From Hyphomicrobiales bacterium (lineage in GTDB: Bacteria > Pseudomonadota > Alphaproteobacteria > Rhizobiales > JAJFHC01), in the NCBI GenBank assembly GCA_021775835.1, contig JAJFHC010000183.1, positions 1 through 24,035 on the forward strand: a stretch of 24,035 nt of DNA, written 5' to 3'. A model generated the notes under the pieces. The model did not search any database. It saw only the letters and a program-made list of their open reading frames with translations, and was not told the DNA's origin. The translations under genes were made by a program, and so were the position numbers. This document shows positions 9,002 through 16,622 of this stretch, one piece after another (positions within the stretch are counted from its first letter, which is position 1; every line of letters starts with the position of its first letter).

Positions 9002-9379
9002 ATGCCGTCCCTTACCCCAGAAGCCCGTCAAGCATGGCTCGACCGCGAAAAGCGAATGGTCCTGACCACGACCGACGCGGACAACGTGCCCAATGCGATA
9101 TGGATTCTCTGCGCCGAACTTGTCGATGAAGACAAGCTGGTGATCGCCAACAATTCCATGCACAAGACGCTGGAAAACATTTGCAACGGTTGCAAGGCGT
9201 CGTTGCTCTATATCGCCCCGGAGCGTGAGGCCTATCAGATCAAGGGGACGATAGAACATCATCCGGACGGTCCGGTGTTCGACGACATGAAACGCTGGTT
9301 GAACCCAAACTACCCCGGCAAGAGTGCTGTGCTGCTGAACATCGAAGAGGTTTATTACGGCGCCAAACGGGTTGTGTGA
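9002..9379 (+). CDS. pyridoxamine 5'-phosphate oxidase family (flavin-binding split-barrel) protein
   Basis: 125 aa. It begins with the TPEARQAWLDREKRMVLTTTDADNVPNAIWI pattern typical of small PPOX-like proteins, whose FMN/F420/heme-binding split beta-barrel starts with a strand reading L-x-T-x-D-x-x-x-x-P-x. The body (LVIANNSMHKTLENICNGCKASLL) and the later strand YQIKGTIEHHPDG fit. It is a small homodimeric flavin-reductase-like protein in this family; the activity is unknown here. AGGAG precedes the start. It is the third enzyme gene of the regulator-led cluster. Confidence 0.85.
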   Translation: MPSLTPEARQAWLDREKRMVLTTTDADNVPNAIWILCAELVDEDKLVIANNSMHKTLENICNGCKASLLYIAPEREAYQIKGTIEHHPDGPVFDDMKRWLNPNYPGKSAVLLNIEEVYYGAKRVV

Positions 9380-9464
9380 GGACTCGGATCTCCTGGCACG
9401 CTTTTGTCGGGATTGAATTGCCGGGTTTTGATTTTACCGAAGTGTCTGCAAGGAATTCTTCACG

Positions 9465-9923
9465 ATGTCCCTGACCCGTCAACAACTCAATTCAATTGTG
9501 GATCACGTTTTTTCCGGATCACGGGTCCATCCCACCATTCGTCTCGCCGTGGCGGTCGTGGATGCCGGAGGGCATGCGCTGCTGGTCACCCGCGAGGCCG
9601 ACGCGCCGCCTTTGCTGCTGGACATTGCGGAATCCAAGGCGAAGTCGTGTGTGGCGATCGGCATGCCCACCCGGGCCATCATGGATCTTGCCCTGAAGAA
9701 ACCGACCTGGTTCTCGAGCGCATCGCGTGTGGCTCAGAGCCGGGATGGTTTGCCGCTCTGGGGTGCGCTGGGCGGTGTCATCATGCGGGATGAAAACGGA
9801 ACCCTGGTCGGGGCGGTTGCCGTTGCCGGCGACACAGGCGCGGGCGACGAGGCACATGCCAAGTCGGCGATTGAAAACATCGGCTTGGTCGCTGATGTGG
9901 AAGGCCTGGATGTGGAATGGTAG
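9465..9923 (+). CDS. GlcG/HbpS-type (DUF336) protein
   Basis: 152 aa. Seen: the RLAVAVVDAGGHALLVTREADAPPLLLDIAESKAKSCVAIGMPTR stretch and the closing GGVIMRDENGTLVGAVAVAGDTGAGDEAHAKSAIE segment, both diagnostic of the GlcG/HbpS fold. Family members are small oligomeric proteins found in catabolic operons (glcG in the glycolate operon, partner subunits of several degradative pathways) or as heme-binding sensors in Streptomyces. No signal peptide is seen, so the extracellular heme-sensor role is unlikely. It probably assists the pathway encoded by its neighbours. The spacing is 85 bp from the PPOX gene. Confidence 0.88.
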   Translation: MSLTRQQLNSIVDHVFSGSRVHPTIRLAVAVVDAGGHALLVTREADAPPLLLDIAESKAKSCVAIGMPTRAIMDLALKKPTWFSSASRVAQSRDGLPLWGALGGVIMRDENGTLVGAVAVAGDTGAGDEAHAKSAIENIGLVADVEGLDVEW

Positions 9924-9983
9924 CGTTGTCTTGCGACACGAGAGTTCAGATCAAGCCTTCGAGGCACGCGTAGCTACAACAGC

Positions 9984-10985
9984 ATGGATCTAGATAACCC
10001 CATCTACTCAAGAGCGCTGGTTTGGGACCAGCTCTTTCCGGCAACCGAGTGTTGCGGAACATGGGCCGCGCATTTCGGCATGCTCTCGAGAATGAAGTAA
10101 TGCGGTTACAACGCTGTCTCCGTTACTGTCGCCTACGATCCCGATGATGCGATGACGGCATTGCGCCGGATTGGCGTCTGGCGGAGGTTCCTGGCGGAGA
10201 ACACCGACAAATACAGTCTCATCGAGAATGCGGAAGATGTGCTGAGAGCCCAGAAGGAAGACCGACTTGCGGTGGGATTCCATTTTCAGGGCTCAACGCC
10301 GTTTGGTCGTGACCTTGATCTGGTCGAAACGTTTTATCGGCTCGGCGTCCGATGCGCCCTCCTGGCCTACAATCAGCGCAATTTCGCCGGCGACGGATGT
10401 CACGATGTGACCGACGCCGGACTATCGCGATTTGGCCGGGACCTGATTCGAGAAATGCAACGGGTGGGCATGTTGGTGGATTGCTCGCATACCGGCCATC
10501 GGACATCGATGGAAGCCTTCGAGATGGCCACATCGCCGATGGTGTATACCCATGAAAATCCCGCCGCTGTTCATTCGCATGAGCGCAATATCAGCAATGG
10601 CCTGGCAAAGGCGTGCGTTGCTACCGGAGGGGTTGTGGGTGTCAGTGGTGTTGGCATTTTTCTCGGCGAGACTACAAATCTGGCCGCGTCGCTGTTTCGC
10701 TACGTTGACCATTGGGTGCAATTGCTTGGATCACGGCATGTGCGTATAGGTCTCGATAGCATCTCCGACGTAGAGTCAACGTTGAAGGCCATGCGGAGCG
10801 ACCCGACCAAATGGCCAGCCGAACAGGGATATCAGGCAGACTCAGTCCCGGCCTGCGGTCCCGAAAGCCTCTCGGAACTGACCGAGCAGATGCTCGTCGC
10901 CGGTTACAGCGACGATGAATGCCGTTCCGTCCTCGGCCAGAACTGGCTGCGTCTTGCAGGCGAAGTCTGGAAGGCGCCGTTCTGA
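9984..10985 (+). pseudogene. M19 (renal/membrane dipeptidase family) hydrolase interrupted by an in-frame TAA
   Basis: Reading from ATG 9984 gives 38 codons (MDLDNPIYSRALVWDQLF...), then TAA at 10098-10100. The same frame then continues uninterrupted through CGYNAVSVTVAYDPDD to the normal end at 10985. Homology to the bacterial M19 family spans the stop: the N-terminal WD strand lies before it; KYSLIENAEDVLRAQKEDRLAVGFHFQG, YNQRNFAGDGC, VDCSHTGHRT and VYTHENP lie after it. One base change would restore a sense codon (CAA, GAA or AAA). Two metal-ligand-type histidines remain in DCSHTG and THENP. The canonical bridging Glu is Gln here, as I recall for some bacterial M19 relatives. An internal start at ATG 10152 would give a 277-aa protein lacking the first barrel strand, but no ribosome site is seen there. 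It closes the regulator-led cluster. Confidence 0.8.
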
Positions 10986-11210
10986 GGTCTCGGGTCGGGA
11001 TGGATCAATCCGTGGGATTGGGACCGTCCAGGGGATGTTCAGGAACATCGGGACAGGGGGTCGACGGCTTGGGCTTTTGAGCTAACATGGTTTTTCCAAT
11101 CGCAAGAACTTAACCACCATCCCCGGTAACGGTCATCACGACCCGATTGCCTGTGTCAGGTTGATCCCGTTGGCGCGGATGTGCCGTGCGACACGCACAA
11201 TTCGTGCCAA

Positions 11211-11825
11211 TTAGGCTTTCGTGACCGGTTGTCTCAAAATAGTACGCAACTTGTCTTGTGCCACTTTTCGAAAATCGCTGAGATAGATTTCGTGATGGCG
11301 CTGAACCATCCGGAGCCCGTTGGAGGGGATAAAATCATTGTGCATTGCCTGTAATACTGGACCTTCATCTTCGAATGGGCCGACGTGCAGAGTCTGCACG
11401 CAGGTTCCCTCGTCCAGGACGTCCAGGCGCACAAGGGCAAGACTTTCAGGGGCTTTTTTTGCCGCGACTTTTGATCTTGCCGTTTCCACCGTTTCACCTG
11501 TTATCCAGTCCGGAGTCATGATCATCACGGTCCATTTCCAGGCGTTCCTGTCGCGCGCAGTGGTGAACGCCGCCATATCGTCTGCCCACCACAATCCCTC
11601 AAGCGGGGGAACCACATAGTCTTTGTTCAGTTCAATCTTGCTCATGAACTTGAGCGTGTACGCCATGGGGTAAAGGGACTGAATGGCCGCCTGAAAGTCA
11701 GGCGACGAATCCGGGTCGCCCTGGCCGTCGATCATGAGGTATTGGGTTGGCGGAAGCTCTACTACTGAGAATTTGTTTCTTTTGGCAGCGTAACCGGGCA
11801 TGGTTTTCTTGAAGTCGGTTTTCAT
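11211..11825 (-). CDS. GyrI-like small-molecule-binding domain protein
   Basis: 204 aa. It opens with MKTDFKKTMPGYAAKRNKFSVVELPPTQYLMIDGQGDP and contains YTLKFMSKIELNKDYVVPPLEGLWWADD, then the GyrI/Rob-C-terminal type segment CVQTLHVGPFEDEGPVLQAMHNDFIPSNGL and HHEIYLSDFRKV. This matches the stand-alone GyrI-like family (COG4832 type), soluble proteins that bind or hydrolyse xenobiotics. There is no HTH, so it is not itself a regulator. It is convergent with the dipeptidase cluster and divergent from the HNH gene. Confidence 0.85.
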   Translation of the reverse strand: MKTDFKKTMPGYAAKRNKFSVVELPPTQYLMIDGQGDPDSSPDFQAAIQSLYPMAYTLKFMSKIELNKDYVVPPLEGLWWADDMAAFTTARDRNAWKWTVMIMTPDWITGETVETARSKVAAKKAPESLALVRLDVLDEGTCVQTLHVGPFEDEGPVLQAMHNDFIPSNGLRMVQRHHEIYLSDFRKVAQDKLRTILRQPVTKA

Positions 11826-11966
11826 GATTCCTCTCTGCTTTGATGAAGAAAGCCGCTGAATTCAGCCATAAACCTCATTGCCTTTCATACGGGCGTCACA
11901 CAATATATAGTGGTTAACGACGTATCGCGGCGCAGGCCGTGTCACCGCTAACCGTTGGAGTATGTT

Positions 11967-12527
11967 GTGGACGCCCAGGCCGTTCCCCCAGACAATTGCC
12001 CCGCCTTGGTGCTGAACGCCGATTTCCGGCCGCTCAGCTATTATCCCCTGTCGCTGTGGAGCTGGCAGGATGCGATCAAGGCGGTGTTTCTCGACCGGGT
12101 CAATATCGTTTCGAATTACGACAAGGTTGTACACAGTCCGACCCTGGAGATGAAGCTGCCGAGCGTGGTTTCGCTCAAGGATTACATCAAGCCCGCGCGC
12201 TGGCCCGCGTTCACGCGGTTCAACGTTTTCCTGCGCGACAAGTTCAGCTGCCAGTATTGCGGCGCGACCGACGAGTTGACGTTCGACCACGTGACGCCGC
12301 GGTCGAAAGGCGGGCAGACAACCTGGGACAACGTGGTGGCGGCCTGTTCGCCCTGCAATCTGCGAAAGGGCGGCGAGATGCCCCGCCAGGCGTGCATGTG
12401 GCCGGCCCAGAAGCCGTTTCGCCCGACGGTCTATGAACTGCACAGCAACGGCCGGCTGTTTCCGCCGAACTATCTGCACGAAAGCTGGCAGGACTATCTC
12501 TACTGGGATACCGAACTCGAACCGTGA
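11967..12527 (+). CDS. HNH endonuclease family protein
   Basis: 186 aa from a GTG start. GGAG lies six bases before it, and the initial VDAQAVPPDNCPALVLNADFRPLSYYPLSLWSWQDA is the normal N-terminus for this conserved alphaproteobacterial type. The HNH core is RDKFSCQYCGATDELTFDHVTPRSKGGQTTWDNVVAACSPCNLRKGG, with two CxxC zinc knuckles flanking the DH and N-x-x-x catalytic elements. It ends NGRLFPPNYLHESWQDYLYWDTELEP. It is chromosomal rather than phage-borne in related genomes. The role is not established; DNA repair or nicking is a guess. Confidence 0.93.
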   Translation: MDAQAVPPDNCPALVLNADFRPLSYYPLSLWSWQDAIKAVFLDRVNIVSNYDKVVHSPTLEMKLPSVVSLKDYIKPARWPAFTRFNVFLRDKFSCQYCGATDELTFDHVTPRSKGGQTTWDNVVAACSPCNLRKGGEMPRQACMWPAQKPFRPTVYELHSNGRLFPPNYLHESWQDYLYWDTELEP

Positions 12528-12571
12528 GTTCCGTGGCGGAATGACGCGACAACCCAGGAGTTCAACAGACC

Positions 12572-13069
12572 CTAGTTTTCCGGCTTCGACTTCAGAAACC
12601 CGGTCATGGCCACGAGGCTCAGGGCGGCTGAAATCAATGTGTTGTAGCCTGCAAGGGACAACCCAAACAGGTGCCATGGCGCCTCGTCGCAGCGGATGAC
12701 CTGGATGTCGGCCGATTCGTTGAGTTTGGTTCCCGGTGTCAGGGTCTCACCGCCCGAACATCCTGTGGGGCCTTCGAACCAGCCCCATTCGACGCCTGTG
12801 TGATAACCGCCCAGAATGGCACCGACAAGCAGGGTAACGGCACCCGTTGCGAGCAGGGCCTTTACCGGGAGCGACCACGGATTGCTCCTGGCCAGCGCGA
12901 AGGCCACGGACATCAGGGGGATGACGATGTAGTACGGCCAGCGCTGTTGCAGGCACAGCGGGCAGGGCGGCAGGCCGCCGATCAGCTGGAATCCCCAGGC
13001 TCCGGCAATGGTCGCCATCGAGACGATGAGAACGACAAGAGAAGCGGTTTTCGGGTTGGCCGATGTCAT
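12572..13069 (-). CDS. DsbB-family disulfide bond formation protein
   Basis: 165-aa inner-membrane quinone-linked thiol oxidase that reoxidises DsbA. Four hydrophobic helices are visible. The first periplasmic redox pair is in PPCPLCLQQRWPYY. The second loop holds GCSGG and, about 25 residues on, VIRCDEAPWHLFGLSLAGYN, the conserved C-D-x-x-x-W-x-x-x-G-L-S motif of alphaproteobacterial DsbB. AGGACGG precedes the start. It lies 18 bp downstream of the YqaA gene, so the two are very likely cotranscribed. Confidence 0.93.
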   Translation of the reverse strand: MTSANPKTASLVVLIVSMATIAGAWGFQLIGGLPPCPLCLQQRWPYYIVIPLMSVAFALARSNPWSLPVKALLATGAVTLLVGAILGGYHTGVEWGWFEGPTGCSGGETLTPGTKLNESADIQVIRCDEAPWHLFGLSLAGYNTLISAALSLVAMTGFLKSKPEN

Positions 13070-13087
13070 TGGGGCATCCGTCCTGAT

Positions 13088-13669
13088 TCAGATGACATAT
13101 TTGACGAGGGCGAATCCGCCGATGAGCAGAATCACGAACAGAATCGTCAGAAGCCCCAGATATTTTTCGATGAATTTGCGGATCGCGGGGCCAAACCAGT
13201 AAAGCAGGCCGGCGACAATAAAGAAACGCAAACCGCGTGCGGCAATACTGGCGGCAATGAAGACCGGCAGGCTGAGGCCGGTTGCGCCGCTGGCGATGGT
13301 GATGACCTTGTAGGGGAAGGGCGTGACACCGGCGATGAATACAACCCAGGCGCCGTAGCTGTTGTAACGCTCGGCAAAGTCACTGAACTTCGCCGCATAG
13401 CCATAAAATTCCAGCAACGGCATGCCGATCGCATCAAACAGGAACAGGCCGATGGCGTAGCCCGCCATACCTCCCAGAACCGACGACACCGTGGCGATCG
13501 CCGCAAAAGCCCAGGCCTTGCTGCGTTCGGCCAGAACCATGGGGATGAGCAGCACGTCGGGGGGGATTGGAAAGATCGAACTTTCAATGAAGGCGACGAT
13601 CGCCAATGCCCAGCGTGCGCCTGCACGGGTGGCCAGTTCCATCGTCCAATCGTAGAGGCTGCGTAACAT
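13088..13669 (-). CDS. YqaA-family (DedA-like, VTT domain) membrane protein
   Basis: 193 aa from the ATG preceded by GAGG (MLRSLYDWTMEL). An ATG four codons upstream has no ribosome site. It is a polytopic inner-membrane protein of the SNARE-associated/VTT superfamily. Seen: FIESSIFPIPPDVLLIPMVLA with the re-entrant-loop proline motif, GYAIGLFLFD, and GVTPFPYKVITIASGATGLS with the conserved G-x-TP-x-PYK pattern, then an RGLRFF segment. The superfamily includes lipid scramblase or proton-coupled transporters; the exact role of YqaA is not established. It is transcribed towards dsbB, away from tRNA-Leu. Confidence 0.92.
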   Translation of the reverse strand: MLRSLYDWTMELATRAGARWALAIVAFIESSIFPIPPDVLLIPMVLAERSKAWAFAAIATVSSVLGGMAGYAIGLFLFDAIGMPLLEFYGYAAKFSDFAERYNSYGAWVVFIAGVTPFPYKVITIASGATGLSLPVFIAASIAARGLRFFIVAGLLYWFGPAIRKFIEKYLGLLTILFVILLIGGFALVKYVI

Positions 13670-13735
13670 GATGGGCCTCATACCAGCGGACCGGATGATT
13701 TGTCCAGAAAGGCTTTTAAAGTGGTCTCGCCGAGG

Positions 13736-13763
13736 TTGACGCGGCGGCGAACACGGCTATGAT
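13736..13763 (+). promoter_or_regulatory. sigma70-like promoter of tRNA-Leu
   Basis: TTGACG at 13736-13741 and TATGAT at 13758-13763 are separated by 16 bp, close to the sigma70 consensus. They lie 34 bp before the first base of the mature tRNA. No other gene starts on this strand nearby, so it is best assigned to the tRNA. Confidence 0.75.
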
Positions 13764-13797
13764 CGCGCGGCACGCAGCGGCCCTGCGCCCTCCGTGC

Positions 13798-13884
13798 GCC
13801 CCTGTGGCGGAACTGGTAGACGCGACAGACTCAAAATCTGTTGTCCGAAAGGACGTGCCCGTTCGAGTCGGGCCAGGGGCACCA
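13798..13884 (+). tRNA. tRNA-Leu (anticodon CAA), CCA encoded
   Basis: A class II tRNA. The acceptor stem GCCCCTG pairs with CAGGGGC at 13874-13880. The discriminator A and an encoded CCA follow (13881-13884). The anticodon stem ACAGA/TCTGT encloses the loop CTCAAAA, giving anticodon CAA, which reads TTG codons. A long variable arm (GTCCGAAAGGAC) and a GTTCGAGTC T-loop complete it. It is intact. The region directly behind its 3' end looks like the left border of a mobile island, so the tRNA gene probably served as an integration target. Confidence 0.97.
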
Positions 13885-14456
13885 ACAATTTCAATAAGTT
13901 ACGAGATTTGAGCTTGCCACTACAAAAGTGGCAAAAGAACCAGGTAAGCACTGGGTAAGCAAATGGTTTGGTTTCGACTCATTTTAGTTGGGAGCCGGTC
14001 GCACAACGACTCTACTTAAGTTTCTTACTAAAAGAAAAGAGGTGTCCGAACCGTCCGAGCCGTCCGTAATGGAACAGATTCAAATACTTATGAGATGGGG
14101 CTTAACCGTCCCCAATTGTCCGAGGTGTCTGTTTTCGCAGAAAACCAACAGGTTGGCGTCAACCAGTATGTCAACCTCGTTTCAAATCCCGTTCACTAGG
14201 GATTTACCGCCGTGTGCGTTACCCGTGTTTGACTAGAACGTCGGAAGGACCCACGATCGTGCAAATGGCTCTAATGCGCGACTGAAGTGAAACATCGGTT
14301 GCTCGATACGGCAACTACGTTGAGTGGAAACCCACCTCTCGTTTGTCGGTGTTGGACGCTGTGGTGTCGAGAAAAACCGGATGGGGCGGACAGATCTGCT
14401 GCTGCAACCACAAGAACGAGAGATCGCTGTCCCAATGCCCGTCGCGCAAATAGTGA
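13885..14456. other. gene-free border between tRNA-Leu and island genes, with repeats
   Basis: 572 bp with no convincing gene. It holds: a perfect 8-bp inverted repeat TTGCCACT/AGTGGCAA (13914-13921 and 13927-13934, 5-base loop); two direct copies of GGTAAGCA (13943-13950 and 13954-13961) in an 11-bp step; three GTCCG repeats in exact 9-bp steps (14044, 14053, 14062) with two related GTCC copies at 14108 and 14118; and a 7-bp inverted repeat AAATCCC/GGGATTT (14184-14190 and 14199-14205). Base composition is more AT-rich than the chromosome before the tRNA. Short direct repeats directly after a tRNA are typical of tyrosine-integrase arm sites; that reading is inference. Confidence 0.6.
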
Positions 14457-16622
14457 CTAAGTCCTATTGATCTTGATGACGCGACCACCTTCGGCGGACT
14501 TTCGGCGTTGAATGATTACTCCGAGTGTGCGGAGTGTTGGCATTAGACGGACAACGGCATTGCCCATTTTTTGAGGAGTGTTTGGCCATGAACGGCTCTT
14601 GCGTATTGTTTCCGAAATCGTGTTCATGAGTTGATCCAACAACTGTGTCGCTGAGCCTTGCCAGCCCTCTGGTTTGTCCTCAATCAACTTTAGGATTGCC
14701 TGTGCAACCGGGTCTCCATCTATGAGGTCATAGGTCGCTCCCATTTGGTTATCGGTATAGGCCTGGACAAACTCGTCTGGGCTCCATCCAAGGCCTGGAC
14801 TTGCAGCACAAATCCATTTGCAAAAGTCAGCCATGCGCGGAGAGCGGTCCAATTGAACATCTGGTAAATTGCGAATTGCTGCGCTCATGGCGTCCAACAA
14901 GGCTCCGAGAATGCGCGGGCGCGCTTGCGTAAAATCTTTCCAGAACTCATCTTCCGAACGACGGTTCTCCTCGTCTATGGATGGCAGCGTGATAACCAAT
15001 GCACGTTGAGACAAATCTGGACGGCTTGCCAGATCGGGAATGCCATTGATGATGATGGGTCGGCATGCGGTCATGACCGTCTCCTGATCGTCTGTGTGCA
15101 AACGGCGTGTCGCGTATCCGCCTCCGGTTGAGATACGGCAAAGCCCGTCGCTTAACCAAGGTGCCACACTACTCAAATTATCAAATGCCAATGCCCAACT
15201 GTTGTTAGCGGCAATAAACAGATCGCGTTCTTCGCGCGGACACGAACGTATGGGCGCTTCATTAGGATCGACAAGGGCTCGGAAAATTTTCGAGAAGGTT
15301 GATTTTGACGAACCCTGTTCACCGTTCAAAACCAGGATTGGATACGGTCCTTGGTCTCGCAATGATGCTACCAACCAAGCGATGGCGAGCATGAGGTCAA
15401 CCGGATTCTTTATGTTCAAAAAACCGTACAACTCTTCAATGAAGTAACCGGCCTCCGGTATCGGTAACGACACCATCGAACTGCTACGGACAAACTTGAC
15501 CGGCGGATGATCCTCTACCGCCCATCCGGTCGAGGTGATCTTTACGGCCCGCCAAGTATCGTCAACAAGGTCGATGTAGATGGCATCGCCGTCGCGTCCT
15601 ATGCGGGTTGCAGGAACATGTTGTGGGCCCTCGTTGACTGCGATTGCTTCGAAAACTCGCAAGACGTCGTCGATAGCTGACGTCCGGGCAACAAATCCAA
15701 ACTGCGTCCATGTGCGCCCGGTTAGCCATTGCTTGAATCGTGTTGAGCGACAGGCGTAATTTTCGAAATGATCGCCACGTTGCACCGTCGCGAAAGCACG
15801 AAGACGTGGATCATGCCAAAGGACCATCTCATCGAGCAATGTCAGCAATTGCTTGTCTTGGCGGGATCCGCGTCCACTTTTGTCTTTGGCATCTTTAATC
15901 GATCCGTCGCCGGGATCTTCACTGTCCGGTGCTGCATTCACATCGTCAACTAATGCAGCAGTCCGTACTTCATCCCATCCTTCGGCCATTGCGTCTGCCG
16001 CATCCCAAGACTCTGACGCTCCAACCGGTAAGTTGATAATGGACACAGACGCTGCACCGACTTTGTGAAGACATTTGGTGACAGCGTCGGCATATTTCCG
16101 ACCCGGTTCGTCTGCATCCGGCCAGATCGTCACTTGGCGCCCTGACAGTTGTTGCCAATCCGCCTTGTGAGCGGCATTTGATCCACCCGGTGATGTGATG
16201 ACCACGTAACCGGGAAGTAATTGACTTGCTGCATCCACAGCCTTTTCACCCTCGCAAACCAGAACAGGTGCATCGCACGACGCGGCAAGCCAGTTGAGAC
16301 CATAGAGTGGGCGCGGCATTGACCAACTCTTGAACCGCCATTCGGTTAACTTGCGGTCGGTGTGCCTGCACCAGGTCATTGGCATGAACAGTTTGCCACC
16401 CTCAGCACGGTCATAGCGGCAGACGTATCCGATCACGTTGTCTGCTCCGTCCCGGTACTCGAAATACGCCGTCGCTTTGCCCAACCGATTGTGTGCCGGC
16501 GGGCGCGGCGCGTCTGTAGGTGCCGGAATGACGACCTGCCATTCATCGGATGGGTTGGTGACACGTTCATTGTCCATGTGTCCGCCAAGCGGGCAAAACA
16601 TCCCAGAGTTTTCACCTGTCAT
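14457..16622 (-). CDS. island/phage-type primase-helicase (Toprim + AAA+ ATPase)
   Basis: 721 aa from ATG 16622. A TTG four codons upstream and an ATG 15 codons downstream are alternatives. About residues 50-200 form a Toprim-type primase: VLVCEGEKAVDAA with the catalytic Glu, the SPGGSNAA turn, and TIWPDADEPGRKYA with the DxD. After a charged linker, a superfamily-3/AAA+-like helicase domain follows, with Walker A NGEQGSSKSTF (about residue 434 on) and Walker B-like LAFDNLSSV, then an arginine-finger region RRLHTDDQE and SQRALVITL. Such proteins initiate replication of satellites and integrated islands. The start overlaps the upstream small primase-module gene by 11 bp, implying coupling. 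A zinc-finger module is absent and is encoded next door. Confidence 0.85.
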   Translation of the reverse strand: MTGENSGMFCPLGGHMDNERVTNPSDEWQVVIPAPTDAPRPPAHNRLGKATAYFEYRDGADNVIGYVCRYDRAEGGKLFMPMTWCRHTDRKLTEWRFKSWSMPRPLYGLNWLAASCDAPVLVCEGEKAVDAASQLLPGYVVITSPGGSNAAHKADWQQLSGRQVTIWPDADEPGRKYADAVTKCLHKVGAASVSIINLPVGASESWDAADAMAEGWDEVRTAALVDDVNAAPDSEDPGDGSIKDAKDKSGRGSRQDKQLLTLLDEMVLWHDPRLRAFATVQRGDHFENYACRSTRFKQWLTGRTWTQFGFVARTSAIDDVLRVFEAIAVNEGPQHVPATRIGRDGDAIYIDLVDDTWRAVKITSTGWAVEDHPPVKFVRSSSMVSLPIPEAGYFIEELYGFLNIKNPVDLMLAIAWLVASLRDQGPYPILVLNGEQGSSKSTFSKIFRALVDPNEAPIRSCPREERDLFIAANNSWALAFDNLSSVAPWLSDGLCRISTGGGYATRRLHTDDQETVMTACRPIIINGIPDLASRPDLSQRALVITLPSIDEENRRSEDEFWKDFTQARPRILGALLDAMSAAIRNLPDVQLDRSPRMADFCKWICAASPGLGWSPDEFVQAYTDNQMGATYDLIDGDPVAQAILKLIEDKPEGWQGSATQLLDQLMNTISETIRKSRSWPNTPQKMGNAVVRLMPTLRTLGVIIQRRKSAEGGRVIKINRT

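Noticed and set aside
8261..9262. 333-codon minus-strand open frame
   Set aside because: It is antisense to the cupin and PPOX genes, both of which have clear motifs and ribosome sites; the minus frame has none.
11862..12677. 271-codon minus-strand open frame
   Set aside because: It is antisense to the HNH endonuclease gene with its zinc knuckles; no recognisable domain.
12671..13666. 331-codon + strand open frame
   Set aside because: It is antisense to dsbB and the YqaA gene, which carry diagnostic motifs. Its Asp/Arg/Gly-rich translation is typical of the reverse of membrane-protein codons.
14184..14205. Possible tRNA 3' fragment (TTCAAATCCC) as second att copy
   Set aside because: It resembles a T-loop by eye, but the flanking stem does not pair and it does not match the tRNA-Leu 3' end.
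13988..14236. 82-codon + strand frame behind tRNA-Leu
   Set aside because: No ribosome site or motif; part of it is the GTCCG repeat. Best treated as non-coding border sequence.
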